Positions 18,403 to 26,798 of a DNA stretch of 64,000 nt are shown in pieces. Under the pieces are notes generated by a model that worked only from the letters and a program-made list of their open reading frames with translations, was not told the origin of the DNA and made no database searches. The stretch spans positions 3,906,001 through 3,970,000 of the forward strand of contig OZ247430.1 in the NCBI GenBank assembly GCA_965232895.1, given 5' to 3'. The stretch's first letter is position 1. Each line of letters opens with the position of its first letter. Both the position numbers and the translations under genes were made by a program. Source of the DNA: Bin87 sp965232895 (GTDB lineage: Bacteria; Chloroflexota; Dehalococcoidia; Lucifugimonadales; UBA3495).

Positions 18403-18954
18403 TCAGTAGGCGAATATATCGTCAACGAGGCAGGTGAAACCGGGCAGGACCGGCTCACAGTCCAGGGTATCCCCGGGGCCAAATCGCCGCACCGTGCCGT
18501 CGTCGTGGTGCGTGTGTATCTCTTGCGGCACGGGATAGATGACTACAACCAGGCGGACGCCGGCGTCGAGCCACATTTGTGTCTTGGCGTCAATATAAGA
18601 GGGTTCGTCAAAGATGGATACGACTTCCACTGCTAGTTCCGGCATGGTTGTCGGGTAATCATTAGTGGGCGGCCGGTTCCCCCAGCGGGCATGTGAAATG
18701 AAAGCGTAGTCCGCAGTGAGCACAGTATCAGGATCCTGCTCGAGCCGGAAGCCGCAATTCACCACGCAGCGGCCCAAGTCACGGGCGCGTATAAAGTCTC
18801 CGACGCGCAAATTGATGAAGGCTACAGCCCCGCCGTGATGCCAGTCGTTGAGGGGCATCGTGACTAACTCACCGCGAACGAGTTCGTGGCGCAGGTTATC
18901 CTCCGGCATATTCAGCAAGTCGTCGGCCGTTAGCAGTTTTTTGGCGGTGGTCAT
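18403..18954 (-). CDS. Uma2 family PD-(D/E)xK nuclease-like protein, copy 1
   Basis: This 183-residue Uma2 (DUF820) protein starts at MTTAKKLLTADDLL and shows the family helix and strand pattern HELVRGELVTMP, then TADYAFIS and ELAVEVVS....DAKTQMWLDAGVRLVVVIYP, which hold the D-E-x-K type acidic and basic positions of a restriction-nuclease fold. Its last 58 or so codons are nearly identical in DNA to copy 2 next door (18979-19533), although the N-terminal halves have diverged, indicating gene conversion or partial duplication. Uma2 proteins are very common in Chloroflexota and cyanobacteria. Their biological role is not settled. Confidence 0.85.
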   Translation of the reverse strand: MTTAKKLLTADDLLNMPEDNLRHELVRGELVTMPLNDWHHGGAVAFINLRVGDFIRARDLGRCVVNCGFRLEQDPDTVLTADYAFISHARWGNRPPTNDYPTTMPELAVEVVSIFDEPSYIDAKTQMWLDAGVRLVVVIYPVPQEIHTHHDDGTVRRFGPGDTLDCEPVLPGFTCLVDDIFAY

Positions 18955-18978
18955 GGTATAAACCTCCCACTCCAAGTC

Positions 18979-19533
18979 TCAGTAGGCGAATATATCGTCC
19001 ACGGCGCAGCCAAAACCGGGCAGGACCGGCTCACAGTCCAGGGTATCACCGGCGCCAAATCGCCGCACCGTGCCGTCATCGTGGTGCGTGTGTACCTCTT
19101 GCGGCACGGGATAGATGACTACAACCAGGCGGACGCCGGCGTCGAGCCACAGCCGTATCTTGCGGTCCAGCTGCGGCTGACGGTCATTGGGTGAGAAAAC
19201 TTCCATGACCAGGTCGGGAATAACTTGCGCATACCCCCGGGAGCGCGGCCGGGTGGACATGCGCTCGTAGGAGATAAAAGCGTAATCAGGCGCGAGGACG
19301 GTATCCGGCGCAACCTCGATCCAGAACCCGGTTTCCGCCATGCGGCTGGTGCCAAGGCGATTCTGCCTGACGAATCCCCCCACCGTAACCGTAAATTCCG
19401 CGCCCACAAATCCATGGTCATCCCCGGCAGGCGGCATTTCAAAAAGTTCCCCCCGGATAAGTTCGCGCCGCATATTATCATCGGGAATAGCCAACAAATC
19501 GGCGGCGGTGAGTAGTTTTTTGGCGGTCGTCAT
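18979..19533 (-). CDS. Uma2 family PD-(D/E)xK nuclease-like protein, copy 2
   Basis: This 184-residue Uma2 protein begins MTTAKKLLTAADLLAIPDD, with core motifs RRELIRGELFEMP, LAPDYAFIS, DLVMEVFSPND and DRKIRLWLDAGVRL. It lies 24 bases upstream of copy 1 in the same direction. The shared 3' block (about 170 bases at the end of each gene) differs at only a few positions. A third copy lies at 23038-23592 on the other side of the MmeI-like gene, and a more distant fourth one at 55470-56162. The first 125 residues are only about as similar to copy 1 as family members usually are. Confidence 0.85.
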   Translation of the reverse strand: MTTAKKLLTAADLLAIPDDNMRRELIRGELFEMPPAGDDHGFVGAEFTVTVGGFVRQNRLGTSRMAETGFWIEVAPDTVLAPDYAFISYERMSTRPRSRGYAQVIPDLVMEVFSPNDRQPQLDRKIRLWLDAGVRLVVVIYPVPQEVHTHHDDGTVRRFGAGDTLDCEPVLPGFGCAVDDIFAY

Positions 19534-19548
19534 GGCATGGTCTCCGGT

Positions 19549-19785
19549 TCATTTCGTCGCGCTGTTGCCATTTCTTGCCCTGGTGCTGGCATTGCTGCCC
19601 AGGCCCAAGAGCACTCCCACCGAAACCTTGATAATCCAGTCGGCAGTAGTGAGCATATCGGACTGGGCTGTCGTCAACTCGCCGTCAGGAATCGTCGAAA
19701 GCCAGATCCAAATTCCGAAGCCAAGAATAAGCAAAGCGGATGGCACAGCAAGTTGCGCCAGAAAGGGCATTTCGCGGAGGTTCAT
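19549..19785 (-). CDS. Small two-helix membrane protein
   Basis: The 78-residue frame starts at the ATG at 19785 (MNLREMPFLAQLAVPS). Two hydrophobic segments (LAVPSALLILGFGIWIWL and ADWIIKVSVGVLLGLGS) flank a polar loop. The longer start at 19869 would overlap the 48-residue gene just upstream on the same strand. No family is recognised. It precedes the Uma2 genes on the same strand by 15 bases and may be cotranscribed with them. Confidence 0.5.
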   Translation of the reverse strand: MNLREMPFLAQLAVPSALLILGFGIWIWLSTIPDGELTTAQSDMLTTADWIIKVSVGVLLGLGSNASTRARNGNSATK

Positions 19786-19801
19786 CGCTATGCCGAGGAA
19801 T

Positions 19802-19948
19802 TTATGATCGGCGATCTGACCTGCTGACCGGGCCGGTTTTGCTGGGATTGCGACGATGCCACACGACAATCCTGCCCACGGCTACCACAAGACCAATGAT
19901 GCCAAGACCCACCAGGGTCATGCCAATGTACGGCGCAAATTGTTCCAT
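19802..19948 (-). CDS. 48-residue single-pass membrane microprotein
   Basis: A short frame gives a 48-residue protein beginning MEQFAPYIGM, then one hydrophobic helix (TLVGLGIIGLVVAVGRIVVW) and a basic C-terminus ending RSDRRS. The start has a good ribosome-binding site (GGAAGGA about nine bases upstream). The stop lies 16 bases before the next small membrane gene, so the two are probably cotranscribed. Its topology (N-out, basic C-terminal tail inside) resembles small regulatory or structural membrane peptides, but no family is recognised. Confidence 0.5.
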   Translation of the reverse strand: MEQFAPYIGMTLVGLGIIGLVVAVGRIVVWHRRNPSKTGPVSRSDRRS

Positions 19949-20038
19949 GACGATTGTCCTTCCGTTTTGTTACTATAGTACAGCAGGATTGCGCAGCGCC
20001 GTACCTGCTTGACAACCGGGGCAAGGAGCGCAAGCGTG

Positions 20039-20254
20039 ATGAGTTGGCTCAGTAATGCCGTGAAGAGCGCACGCGCGACGCGTTGGGTTACCAATGCCAT
20101 CTTTTTCACTGGCATACCTGCCGGCATTGTGGCAGGGCTTGACACCGGAGGACAGTGGAACGTTCCCTATTGGCTCATGTACACCTGCGCCCTGGCCATC
20201 GCGGTAGTCCTGGTGGCTGCGATAGTAGTGCTCATGTTCGGGAAGATTGAGTAG
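20039..20254 (+). CDS. Small two-helix membrane protein
   Basis: The 71-residue frame starts at the ATG at 20039, with AAGGAG eleven bases upstream. It has a short basic N-terminus, then two hydrophobic segments (AIFFTGIPAGIVAGL and YTCALAIAVVLVAAIVVLMFG). It is convergent with the MmeI-like gene, whose stop is 10 bases away. No family is recognised. Together with 19549-19948 it makes a cluster of three tiny membrane proteins between the Uma2 genes and the restriction enzyme. Confidence 0.5.
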   Translation: MSWLSNAVKSARATRWVTNAIFFTGIPAGIVAGLDTGGQWNVPYWLMYTCALAIAVVLVAAIVVLMFGKIE

Positions 20255-20264
20255 CCGACTCTCG

Positions 20265-23018
20265 CTATCGCGCTCCCGCCCGTGCCAGGTTCAGCGCCAG
20301 CAGCCGCTCCAGTATCTCGCCGTCCGCCAGGTCCGCCGGCCAGCCGTAGGCGTCGGTCACTGCCGCGTCCAGCCTTTCGTGGGCGTTGGCCAGCCAGGTG
20401 GGATATTCGTTGTAGAGGTTGGTAAGAGTGCGGCGGCGCAGCTGGTCGGAGTTGAGGGCCGGGTTGCCGAACAGGTCCACCGGATTGCGCCAGTTCTCCC
20501 GCAGCTGGTTCAGCTCGGCGGCGGCGTTGGCGATGGCCTCCCGCTGCTCATCGGTCGGCTCCGGGAAGGGGAAGGTTTCAAAGCAGGTGGTGGGCGTGTA
20601 GCGCATCCCGCTTTGCGCCTCGCGCAGTTGCGTGCCTGCCCCCTCTGCCCATAGCGTATGTATCCGGCTCTGCAACACGCCGAAGAAATAGTCGTCGTCG
20701 CGGGCGAACACGATGATGGTGGCATCGGGCAGCACCTCGCCGTCAATCCAGGCAAACATCCGGTGGCGGGATACCATGCTGGTGCCAATGTAGCGCGGCA
20801 GGTTCGCTAATGCTTGTCTCATGCCGGGACGCGCCTCGGCATGTATCCACCACAATTCAGCATAGCGGCGCCGGTTGTTCTGTATTCTTTCCGGCTTTAC
20901 ATTGGTTATCAAATATTCGAACGGGGCTTCATACAGAGCTGCCTCATCCTCTGGCATGTCTATGCCAAAGTCTATGATCCACATTTCACGCGATACTTGG
21001 TTAATATCCCTACCGATCATCCAGCGTTTGATCACGTTGCTGTTGGGTTTGCCATGGGGATTGGGTTGCTTCAACATCTCCTGTGCTATTTCGTGGGTAA
21101 TCTCGAAAGGCCCTACCTTGGTGTCGCCCATGAAACTGATGCCTTCGTTCTCGGCCAGCGTTTTAGCCTGCGTCAAGTCGGCGCCGCCGGTAAGATCGGC
21201 GTTGATGTTGTTGACCAGTTCGCCGTCCAGGACTCGCGTCGTCTCGCTGCCGTCGTCAAAGCAGATGATGGAGATGTGCACGCTGGCGCCGTCCAGCACC
21301 CAGTCCTGATCGGAAACGGCAGCGAAGATGTCGCCGGTTTCCTTGATGCGTTCCAGCGCCGGGCGGTTCGACTGGAACCGTATGGCCTGGGTGGCCAGCA
21401 GGCCGGCCCGCCGGGATTTGCCGTCGGCGATCTGGGCGCGGGCCTTTTCCAGCCAGTAGCAGCACAGGTCGCTGGAGTTGGGGATGCGGTCGCCGTACAG
21501 CGAATACACTGCGTCAACGTAAGCGTCCCCCAGCTGTTCGCGGAACGGTTGATGTCCCAGGAAGGGCGGATTGCCGATGATGTAATCCACAGCCGGCCAT
21601 TCGGGTTCGGCGGGCCGTTCCGGGTCGGCCAGGTCAACGATGGCGTCCCGGCAGACGATGGTGTTGGAAGCGCTCAACACCGGCTCCTGATCGTAGCGGT
21701 AGCCGTTTTCAATAGCCCACTGCAAATGCCCAACCCAGAGAGCGGTGTAGGCCAGGCCGCTGGCGTAGGGGTCAATTTCAATGCCGTAAAACTGCTCCGG
21801 GGAAACTTCAGGCAGGAAACCGCTCAACCCCAGGTTGGCGGCGATGGTCAGCGCTTCTTTCTCCAGGTTGCGCAACTGCCGCAGGGCTATGTAAAGAAAG
21901 TTGCCGCTGCCGCAGGCCGGGTCCAGTATCCGCAGCGACGCGATTCTGCTCTGGAAGTCGGACAGGATGCGGCGGGCGACTACGGCATCTTGCGGGCCGC
22001 CCGACTGCATCGTCCGGTACACCTGGCTTTCAACACTGGCCAACTCGGCCAGCAGGGGACGCATCATTACCGAGGTGATCACGGCGCGGATGTCTTCCTC
22101 CGAAGTGTACTGCGCACCGACCAGCCCCTGCTTTTCCGGATCGATTACCCGCTCGAAAAGGGTCCCCAAAATGGACGGCTCGATATGCGCCCAATTTTCG
22201 TGAGATACCTCCACCAGCTTTTCCAGTTCAGCCTCCTGCATCCGCACAGTCTCCGGGTCTCGGAACAGATCGCCATTGAAGTGGCGAATGCGGTTAAATC
22301 CGAACCGGCCGCCGCCGTGCATGTTATGAAACAGATCCCGCAGACCCTGGTCGAACATATCCGGGTCGCGATAAAACTCGCTGGCCAGGCGAGAGAGAAT
22401 CCGTTCCGGCAGCAATCCCACATCCTGGGCGAAGAAGCAGAAGATCAGCCGGTTAAGAAAACGGGCCACGTCCAGAGAGTCAATGCCGCGTTCACGCATT
22501 GACCGCGCGATGTCGCCAAAAACGTCAGCCGTAGTTTTGGTGACTTGCTCCGGGCTGATTTCCGGTTCCAGCGCGTCCGGGTCGTGAAAGGCATTGCGGA
22601 GAATTGCCAGCGCTTCCGGCTCACCCAAATCGTCCAGCAGGATGGTGTGGACGGCGGGAACCTTGTTGGTGAAATTCGTATGAACCCGGATCGTCTGAAA
22701 GTCGGACACCACCAGCAGCGGCGGGTTGTTCAGGGCTTCCCGGTAACGCTGCAGCTGGCGGTACGCTTCGTCCAGATCCCGGTGCAGTCCTTTGAACTCC
22801 CAAGCGAAATAACCCTGCTTGTACACGTCCGCGCGGCCCAGGCGTCCAGACGCCTCCCGCACCGACCGCTCAAAGGTGTACCATTCCTGGCTGCGATCCA
22901 TCTCGGCCGGAGTTGGATGTTCCACCACCCGGCACAAGTCAAGGAACCACTCCTGCGCCCCGGCTGATTCCCGGCCGCGGCTGCCGCGCCACTTGGCAAT
23001 GAACTCCTGAGGTGTCAT
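20265..23018 (-). CDS. MmeI-family type IIG restriction-modification enzyme
   Basis: This 917-residue single-chain enzyme combines cleavage, methylation and target recognition. The N-terminal nuclease motif is D-x9-E-x-K (in ADVYKQGYFAWEFKG, about residues 65-78), the arrangement known from MmeI. The gamma-type adenine methyltransferase core has motif I DPACGSGNFLYIAL and motif IV NPPFLG, and a C-terminal target-recognition and MmeI_C region follows (FETFPFPEP, LNDLYN-like LTNLYNEYP). Length matches MmeI (919 residues). I chose the ATG at 23018, since the longer frame overlaps the upstream Uma2 gene. It probably methylates one strand of an asymmetric site and cuts about 20 bases away. No inactivating mutation is visible. 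Confidence 0.9.
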   Translation of the reverse strand: MTPQEFIAKWRGSRGRESAGAQEWFLDLCRVVEHPTPAEMDRSQEWYTFERSVREASGRLGRADVYKQGYFAWEFKGLHRDLDEAYRQLQRYREALNNPPLLVVSDFQTIRVHTNFTNKVPAVHTILLDDLGEPEALAILRNAFHDPDALEPEISPEQVTKTTADVFGDIARSMRERGIDSLDVARFLNRLIFCFFAQDVGLLPERILSRLASEFYRDPDMFDQGLRDLFHNMHGGGRFGFNRIRHFNGDLFRDPETVRMQEAELEKLVEVSHENWAHIEPSILGTLFERVIDPEKQGLVGAQYTSEEDIRAVITSVMMRPLLAELASVESQVYRTMQSGGPQDAVVARRILSDFQSRIASLRILDPACGSGNFLYIALRQLRNLEKEALTIAANLGLSGFLPEVSPEQFYGIEIDPYASGLAYTALWVGHLQWAIENGYRYDQEPVLSASNTIVCRDAIVDLADPERPAEPEWPAVDYIIGNPPFLGHQPFREQLGDAYVDAVYSLYGDRIPNSSDLCCYWLEKARAQIADGKSRRAGLLATQAIRFQSNRPALERIKETGDIFAAVSDQDWVLDGASVHISIICFDDGSETTRVLDGELVNNINADLTGGADLTQAKTLAENEGISFMGDTKVGPFEITHEIAQEMLKQPNPHGKPNSNVIKRWMIGRDINQVSREMWIIDFGIDMPEDEAALYEAPFEYLITNVKPERIQNNRRRYAELWWIHAEARPGMRQALANLPRYIGTSMVSRHRMFAWIDGEVLPDATIIVFARDDDYFFGVLQSRIHTLWAEGAGTQLREAQSGMRYTPTTCFETFPFPEPTDEQREAIANAAAELNQLRENWRNPVDLFGNPALNSDQLRRRTLTNLYNEYPTWLANAHERLDAAVTDAYGWPADLADGEILERLLALNLARAGAR

Positions 23019-23037
23019 GCCGGGAATCGTCTGGATC

Positions 23038-23592
23038 TCAGTAGGCGAATATATCGTCAACGGCGCAGGCAAAACCGGGCAGGACCGGCTCACAGGTCAA
23101 AGTATCCCCGGCGCCAAACCGCTGCACACTGCCGTCGTCGTGATGGGCGGCGATTTCCAGGCTGCGGACGTATGCGACCAGAACCAGCCTTACGCCGGCG
23201 TCCAACCACATCTGCGTTTTGGCGTCCACCGCGGCGGCGCGATAGTCTCCGGCGACCACTTCCACCACCAGGTCAGGGATTATTTCGGAGTAGCCGTCAG
23301 TCGCCGGCGCTCCGGCAATGCGCTGGCGGGATATGAAAGCGTAGTCGGGTGCGCGCACCGTATCCGGGTCGTGTTCGATGAAAATCCCGGTTTCCGCCGC
23401 ATAGGTTTCACCCAGGTTATTTGCCTCAACGAAGTTTCCGATGCGCCGGCCGATACGATCGGTGACTCCGCCGTGTGGGGCGCTGGCTGGCGCCATGGTA
23501 ATCAATTCTCCCCGGATCAATTCATGGCGCTTGCCGTCATCGGGTAACGCGATCAGCTGGGCCGCGGTCAGCAGTTTTTTGGCAGTAGTCAT
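23038..23592 (-). CDS. Uma2 family PD-(D/E)xK nuclease-like protein, copy 3
   Basis: This 184-residue Uma2 protein (from MTTAKKLLTAAQLIALPDD, ribosome-binding site GGAG nine bases upstream) is the gene just upstream of the MmeI-like enzyme on the same strand, 19 bases apart. Core motifs are RHELIRGELITMAPAS, RAPDYAFIS, and DLVVEVVAGDY....DAKTQMWLDAGVRLVLV. Its C-terminus (GDTLTCEPVLPGFACAVDDIFAY) matches copies 1 and 2, but less closely at DNA level. The short gap suggests cotranscription with the restriction enzyme. A functional link to restriction is possible but unproven. Confidence 0.85.
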   Translation of the reverse strand: MTTAKKLLTAAQLIALPDDGKRHELIRGELITMAPASAPHGGVTDRIGRRIGNFVEANNLGETYAAETGIFIEHDPDTVRAPDYAFISRQRIAGAPATDGYSEIIPDLVVEVVAGDYRAAAVDAKTQMWLDAGVRLVLVAYVRSLEIAAHHDDGSVQRFGAGDTLTCEPVLPGFACAVDDIFAY

Positions 23593-23664
23593 AGCCGGCA
23601 TCTCCAGTGTGCGCCACAGGAAAATCGGTCATTTGCCGTACAGTATAGCGAACCTACGGGCCTT

Positions 23665-24885
23665 TCAGAGGATAAGCCGCACGAACCGCCGGCGGCCCGC
23701 GCGCACGACATCGCCGGCGTTCAGGCTGAATTCGTCTCCCATTGACGCGCTCATGCGCTGGCCGTCAGTCCGGATCAACTCGACGGCCCCCTGGGAGAGC
23801 AGGCGTCGCGCTTCGCCGTTGCTGCTGACCAATCCGGTCTGCACCAGTAAGCGGTGGATCGGCAACCCGGACACTTCCGACAGGCCGACCTCCGGCATGT
23901 CGTCCGGCAGGTCTCGGCGCTGCACCACCTGCTCAAAGTGGGACTGTGCGCCGTCGGCGGCCGCGTTGTCGTGGAAGGTGGTCGTGATCCGGTGTGCCAG
24001 TCCCTTCTTGAAATCCATCGGATTGGCGGTTTCCGATTCCATGGCTTGGGTCATCGCGGCGATTTCCGCGTCCGGCACGTCGGTCAGGTATTCGTAGTAC
24101 GACGAGATCAACTCGTCGGGCAGGGACATCAGCTTGCCGTACATCTCTTCAGGCGGCTCTTCCAGGGCCACGTAATTGCCGAGGCTCTTGCTCATTTTCT
24201 GCACACCGTCGGTTCCCACCAGGATGGGCATCATGAAGCACTGCTGCGGGGTCTGGCCCATCATCCCCTGCAGTTCGCGGCCGACCAGCAGGTTGAACAT
24301 CTGGTCCGTGCCGCCGAATTCCACGTCCGACTCGATCACCACGGAGTCGTAGGCCTGCATCAGCGGATAGAGCATCTCGGTGATGGCGATGGGTTGGTTC
24401 TGGGAATAGCGGTTGGCGAAGTCCTCCCGGTGGAGGAACTGGTTGATGGTGAACCGGCTGGTCAGTTCAATCACGTTGGCCAGGGTGAATTCGCCGAACC
24501 ACTGGCTCTGCCATTCCACCTGCGTGCGGTCCCGGTCCACGACCTTGAAGAACTGGCGCAGGTACGATTCGGCGTTTTCCAGAACCTCCGCGTGAGTGAG
24601 CATCGTGCGCGTAGCCGAGCGGCCGGACGGGTCGCCAATCTGCGCGGTCCAGTCGCCCACGATGAGAATCACCTGGTGCCCGAGATCCTGCAGTTGCCGG
24701 AGTTTCCGCAGCCCAACGACGTGACCCAGGTGAATGTCCGGCCGGCTGGGATCAAACCCCATCTTCAGGCGCAGCGGCGTTCCCCGCCGCAGCATGGCGG
24801 TGAACTCTTCCTCAGAGATGATCCGGCTCACGCCGCGCCGCGTGATGGTGGACAGGTTTTCCGGGATCTGAACTTGGCTGGTCAA
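23665..24885 (-). CDS. tyrS: Tyrosine-tRNA ligase
   Basis: This 406-residue class I aminoacyl-tRNA synthetase charges tRNA-Tyr. The HIGH motif appears as DIHLGHVVGL (about residue 45-55) and KMSKS as QKMSKSLGN (about residue 230). A C-terminal S4-like RNA-binding domain is present (LVSSNGEARRLLSQGAVELI). The GPDFALGG-type tyrosine pocket is replaced by FGGTDQMFNLLVGREL, as in the TyrRS Z-type of many bacteria. The gene is followed by ribF on the same strand upstream. It is a core housekeeping gene with no anomalies. Confidence 0.95.
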   Translation of the reverse strand: MTSQVQIPENLSTITRRGVSRIISEEEFTAMLRRGTPLRLKMGFDPSRPDIHLGHVVGLRKLRQLQDLGHQVILIVGDWTAQIGDPSGRSATRTMLTHAEVLENAESYLRQFFKVVDRDRTQVEWQSQWFGEFTLANVIELTSRFTINQFLHREDFANRYSQNQPIAITEMLYPLMQAYDSVVIESDVEFGGTDQMFNLLVGRELQGMMGQTPQQCFMMPILVGTDGVQKMSKSLGNYVALEEPPEEMYGKLMSLPDELISSYYEYLTDVPDAEIAAMTQAMESETANPMDFKKGLAHRITTTFHDNAAADGAQSHFEQVVQRRDLPDDMPEVGLSEVSGLPIHRLLVQTGLVSSNGEARRLLSQGAVELIRTDGQRMSASMGDEFSLNAGDVVRAGRRRFVRLIL

Positions 24886-24924
24886 CGCTCACCTCGCCTT
24901 TGTTGGTCAACATCGACCGGCGGA

Positions 24925-25911
24925 TCAGTCGCTTTCCTGCCGGTCGTGCTGCTCTAGCACCAGACGGGCGTTGGCCACGTCCAGGTTCATCTGAGAAATC
25001 AGGGCGTCTATCCCATCGAAGGTCTCTTGCCCCCGCAGCCTTGATACGAACTCAAGCTTCAGGTTTTCATCGTAAATGTCGTCGGAGAAGTCCAGCAGGT
25101 GCGCTTCAATCAGACGCTGGCTCAGCCCAAAGGTTGGCCGCACGCCGATGCTGGTAGCCGCCATGTGGCGCACGCCGTTTACGGTGGCGTAGGTGGCGTA
25201 TACGCCGTCGGCCGGAATCACAAAATTCGCAACGGGGATGATGTTGGCTGTAGGGAAGCCCAGCTGGCGGCCCATTTTGGCGCCGTGCACGACAATGCCG
25301 TCCGTTGCGTAGGGTCGTCCCAGCAGGAATTCGGCGCCGTCCACGTTGCCGTCGGCCAGGGAATTGCGGACTCTCCGGCTGCGGACGGTGCTGCCCTCCA
25401 GCTCCAGGGGCGGCACCGTCTCCACCCAGAAACCCAGCGCGGCCCCGCGGCGACGGAGGTATTCCAGGTTGCCGCTGCGGTTCCGACCCAATGCGAAATC
25501 CGGGCCGGTAACTATTCCGCGCATGTGCAGGCAGTCAACCAGCATGTGCGTGAATTCGTTGGCGTCGAGGTTGGCAATGTCGTTGGTGAACTCAACGCAG
25601 ATGACGCTCTCGACCCCCGCGTCGTGCAGCAGTTGAACCTTTTCTTCCGGGGTGATGATCTTGGTCACGGTGCGTTCCGGGTTCACCACTTCCGCAGGAT
25701 GATTGCTGAAAGTGATGACGGTGGGAATCAGCGGCGGTTCCGCCAACTCCAGCATCCGGCTGATCAGGTGGCGGTGTCCCCGGTGCACGCCGTCAAACAC
25801 GCCGATGGTGACCACCGTGCCCATTGCGTGTTGGGGCGCCGCATCGGCCAATGCCTGATGGAAGGCCCCTCGGCCCGGAGTTCCGGAAGTTGCGTTGTCC
25901 GAGGAGAGCAT
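24925..25911 (-). CDS. ribF: Bifunctional riboflavin kinase / FAD synthetase
   Basis: The protein (328 residues from the ATG at 25911; an in-frame GTG at 25959 is an alternative) makes FMN and then FAD from riboflavin. The N-terminal nucleotidyltransferase domain shows VVTIGVFDGVHRGHRHLI and PDFALGRNRSG, and the C-terminal kinase domain shows GRQLGFPTANI and ADGVYATYA. Neither start has a strong ribosome-binding site, so the N-terminus is uncertain by 16 residues. It precedes tyrS on the same strand with a 39-base gap, so the two may be cotranscribed. FAD and FMN supply serves the window's flavoenzymes (LLM, CoxM). Confidence 0.9.
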   Translation of the reverse strand: MLSSDNATSGTPGRGAFHQALADAAPQHAMGTVVTIGVFDGVHRGHRHLISRMLELAEPPLIPTVITFSNHPAEVVNPERTVTKIITPEEKVQLLHDAGVESVICVEFTNDIANLDANEFTHMLVDCLHMRGIVTGPDFALGRNRSGNLEYLRRRGAALGFWVETVPPLELEGSTVRSRRVRNSLADGNVDGAEFLLGRPYATDGIVVHGAKMGRQLGFPTANIIPVANFVIPADGVYATYATVNGVRHMAATSIGVRPTFGLSQRLIEAHLLDFSDDIYDENLKLEFVSRLRGQETFDGIDALISQMNLDVANARLVLEQHDRQESD

Positions 25912-26166
25912 GGCGTCCAGGCGGCCGGTCAAGTTCGCAGATTTGAGAAAGAGCCGCACGTGACCAGGTACCCGAAATGGGCCCTCGCGTCAGACTCATC
26001 GCGGCGCGAATTAGCGGAACCGATGGTAGCACAGGGCCCCCGGCCGGGCAAGCAGACTCGTCCATGTGAACCGGCGATATACTGGTTGGAGTCGCCGGCA
26101 TGATACGCAAAAGCGCTGAAATTTGCTGCCACCGCATTCGTCAGCCACCGTGCGATCGGTTCTAAA

Positions 26167-26766
26167 ATGCCACCACGCAAATCACATTCCATGAGAATAT
26201 CCGGCGGCGCGTCCCGAGGCCTTCCATTGGCGGGGGCGGCGGTTGCCGGAGTTCGACCTACAACGGAGAGGGTCAGATCCGCGATTTTCAACATTCTGCA
26301 ACCCGACCGGGTGGAAGACTGCCGAGTGCTGGACCTGTACGCGGGCACCGGCAGTCTGGGCATCGAAGCCCTCAGCCGTGGCGCAACTCGGGCCGACTTC
26401 GTGGAACGCAACCGACGCCAGTGCCGGGTCATACAGGAAAATCTGGACTTCACGGGTTATAGCGACGTTGGTCGAGTTACTTGCGCGGAAGTATTGGACT
26501 GGTTGAATAGGTCCGTCACGCACTCCGGTGACAATGATTTGTATGATCTCGTCGTACTGGATCCACCCTACCGAATGGGAGAACCAACACCTGCGCTGGA
26601 ACGCCTGGCTCACTCCGGGCTGCTCCACCCGGACGCCATCGTAGTAGTCGGCTTCAGCAATCGCGTAACTTTGCCTCCCGAAGTCTTTTCCCTGCATGAA
26701 ATTGATCGACGCAGCTACGGGGATAATGCGGTAGGATTCTACGCCGTTCGCGCCTCCGCGAATTGA
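26167..26766 (+). CDS. rsmD: RsmD-family 16S rRNA (guanine-N2) methyltransferase
   Basis: This 199-residue SAM-dependent methyltransferase shows the RsmD hallmarks: MRISGGASRGLPL near the start, RPTTERVRSAIFNIL, the SAM motif LDLYAGTGSLGIEALSRGA, and the catalytic DPPY in LVVLDPPYRMGE. RsmD methylates G966 of 16S rRNA. The second ATG (26191) matches the usual family N-terminus, so eight residues may be extra. The stop overlaps the downstream coaD region; rsmD-coaD pairing is a common bacterial arrangement, supporting both assignments. Confidence 0.9.
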   Translation: MPPRKSHSMRISGGASRGLPLAGAAVAGVRPTTERVRSAIFNILQPDRVEDCRVLDLYAGTGSLGIEALSRGATRADFVERNRRQCRVIQENLDFTGYSDVGRVTCAEVLDWLNRSVTHSGDNDLYDLVVLDPPYRMGEPTPALERLAHSGLLHPDAIVVVGFSNRVTLPPEVFSLHEIDRRSYGDNAVGFYAVRASAN

Positions 26767-26798
26767 CTGACGTTAGCAATGATTTGGAGTATCCCCGT

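Noticed and set aside
23019..23093. N-terminal extension of the MmeI-like protein
   Set aside because: The extra residues are an out-of-frame reading of the Uma2 3' end; the ATG at 23018 gives the MmeI-like length.
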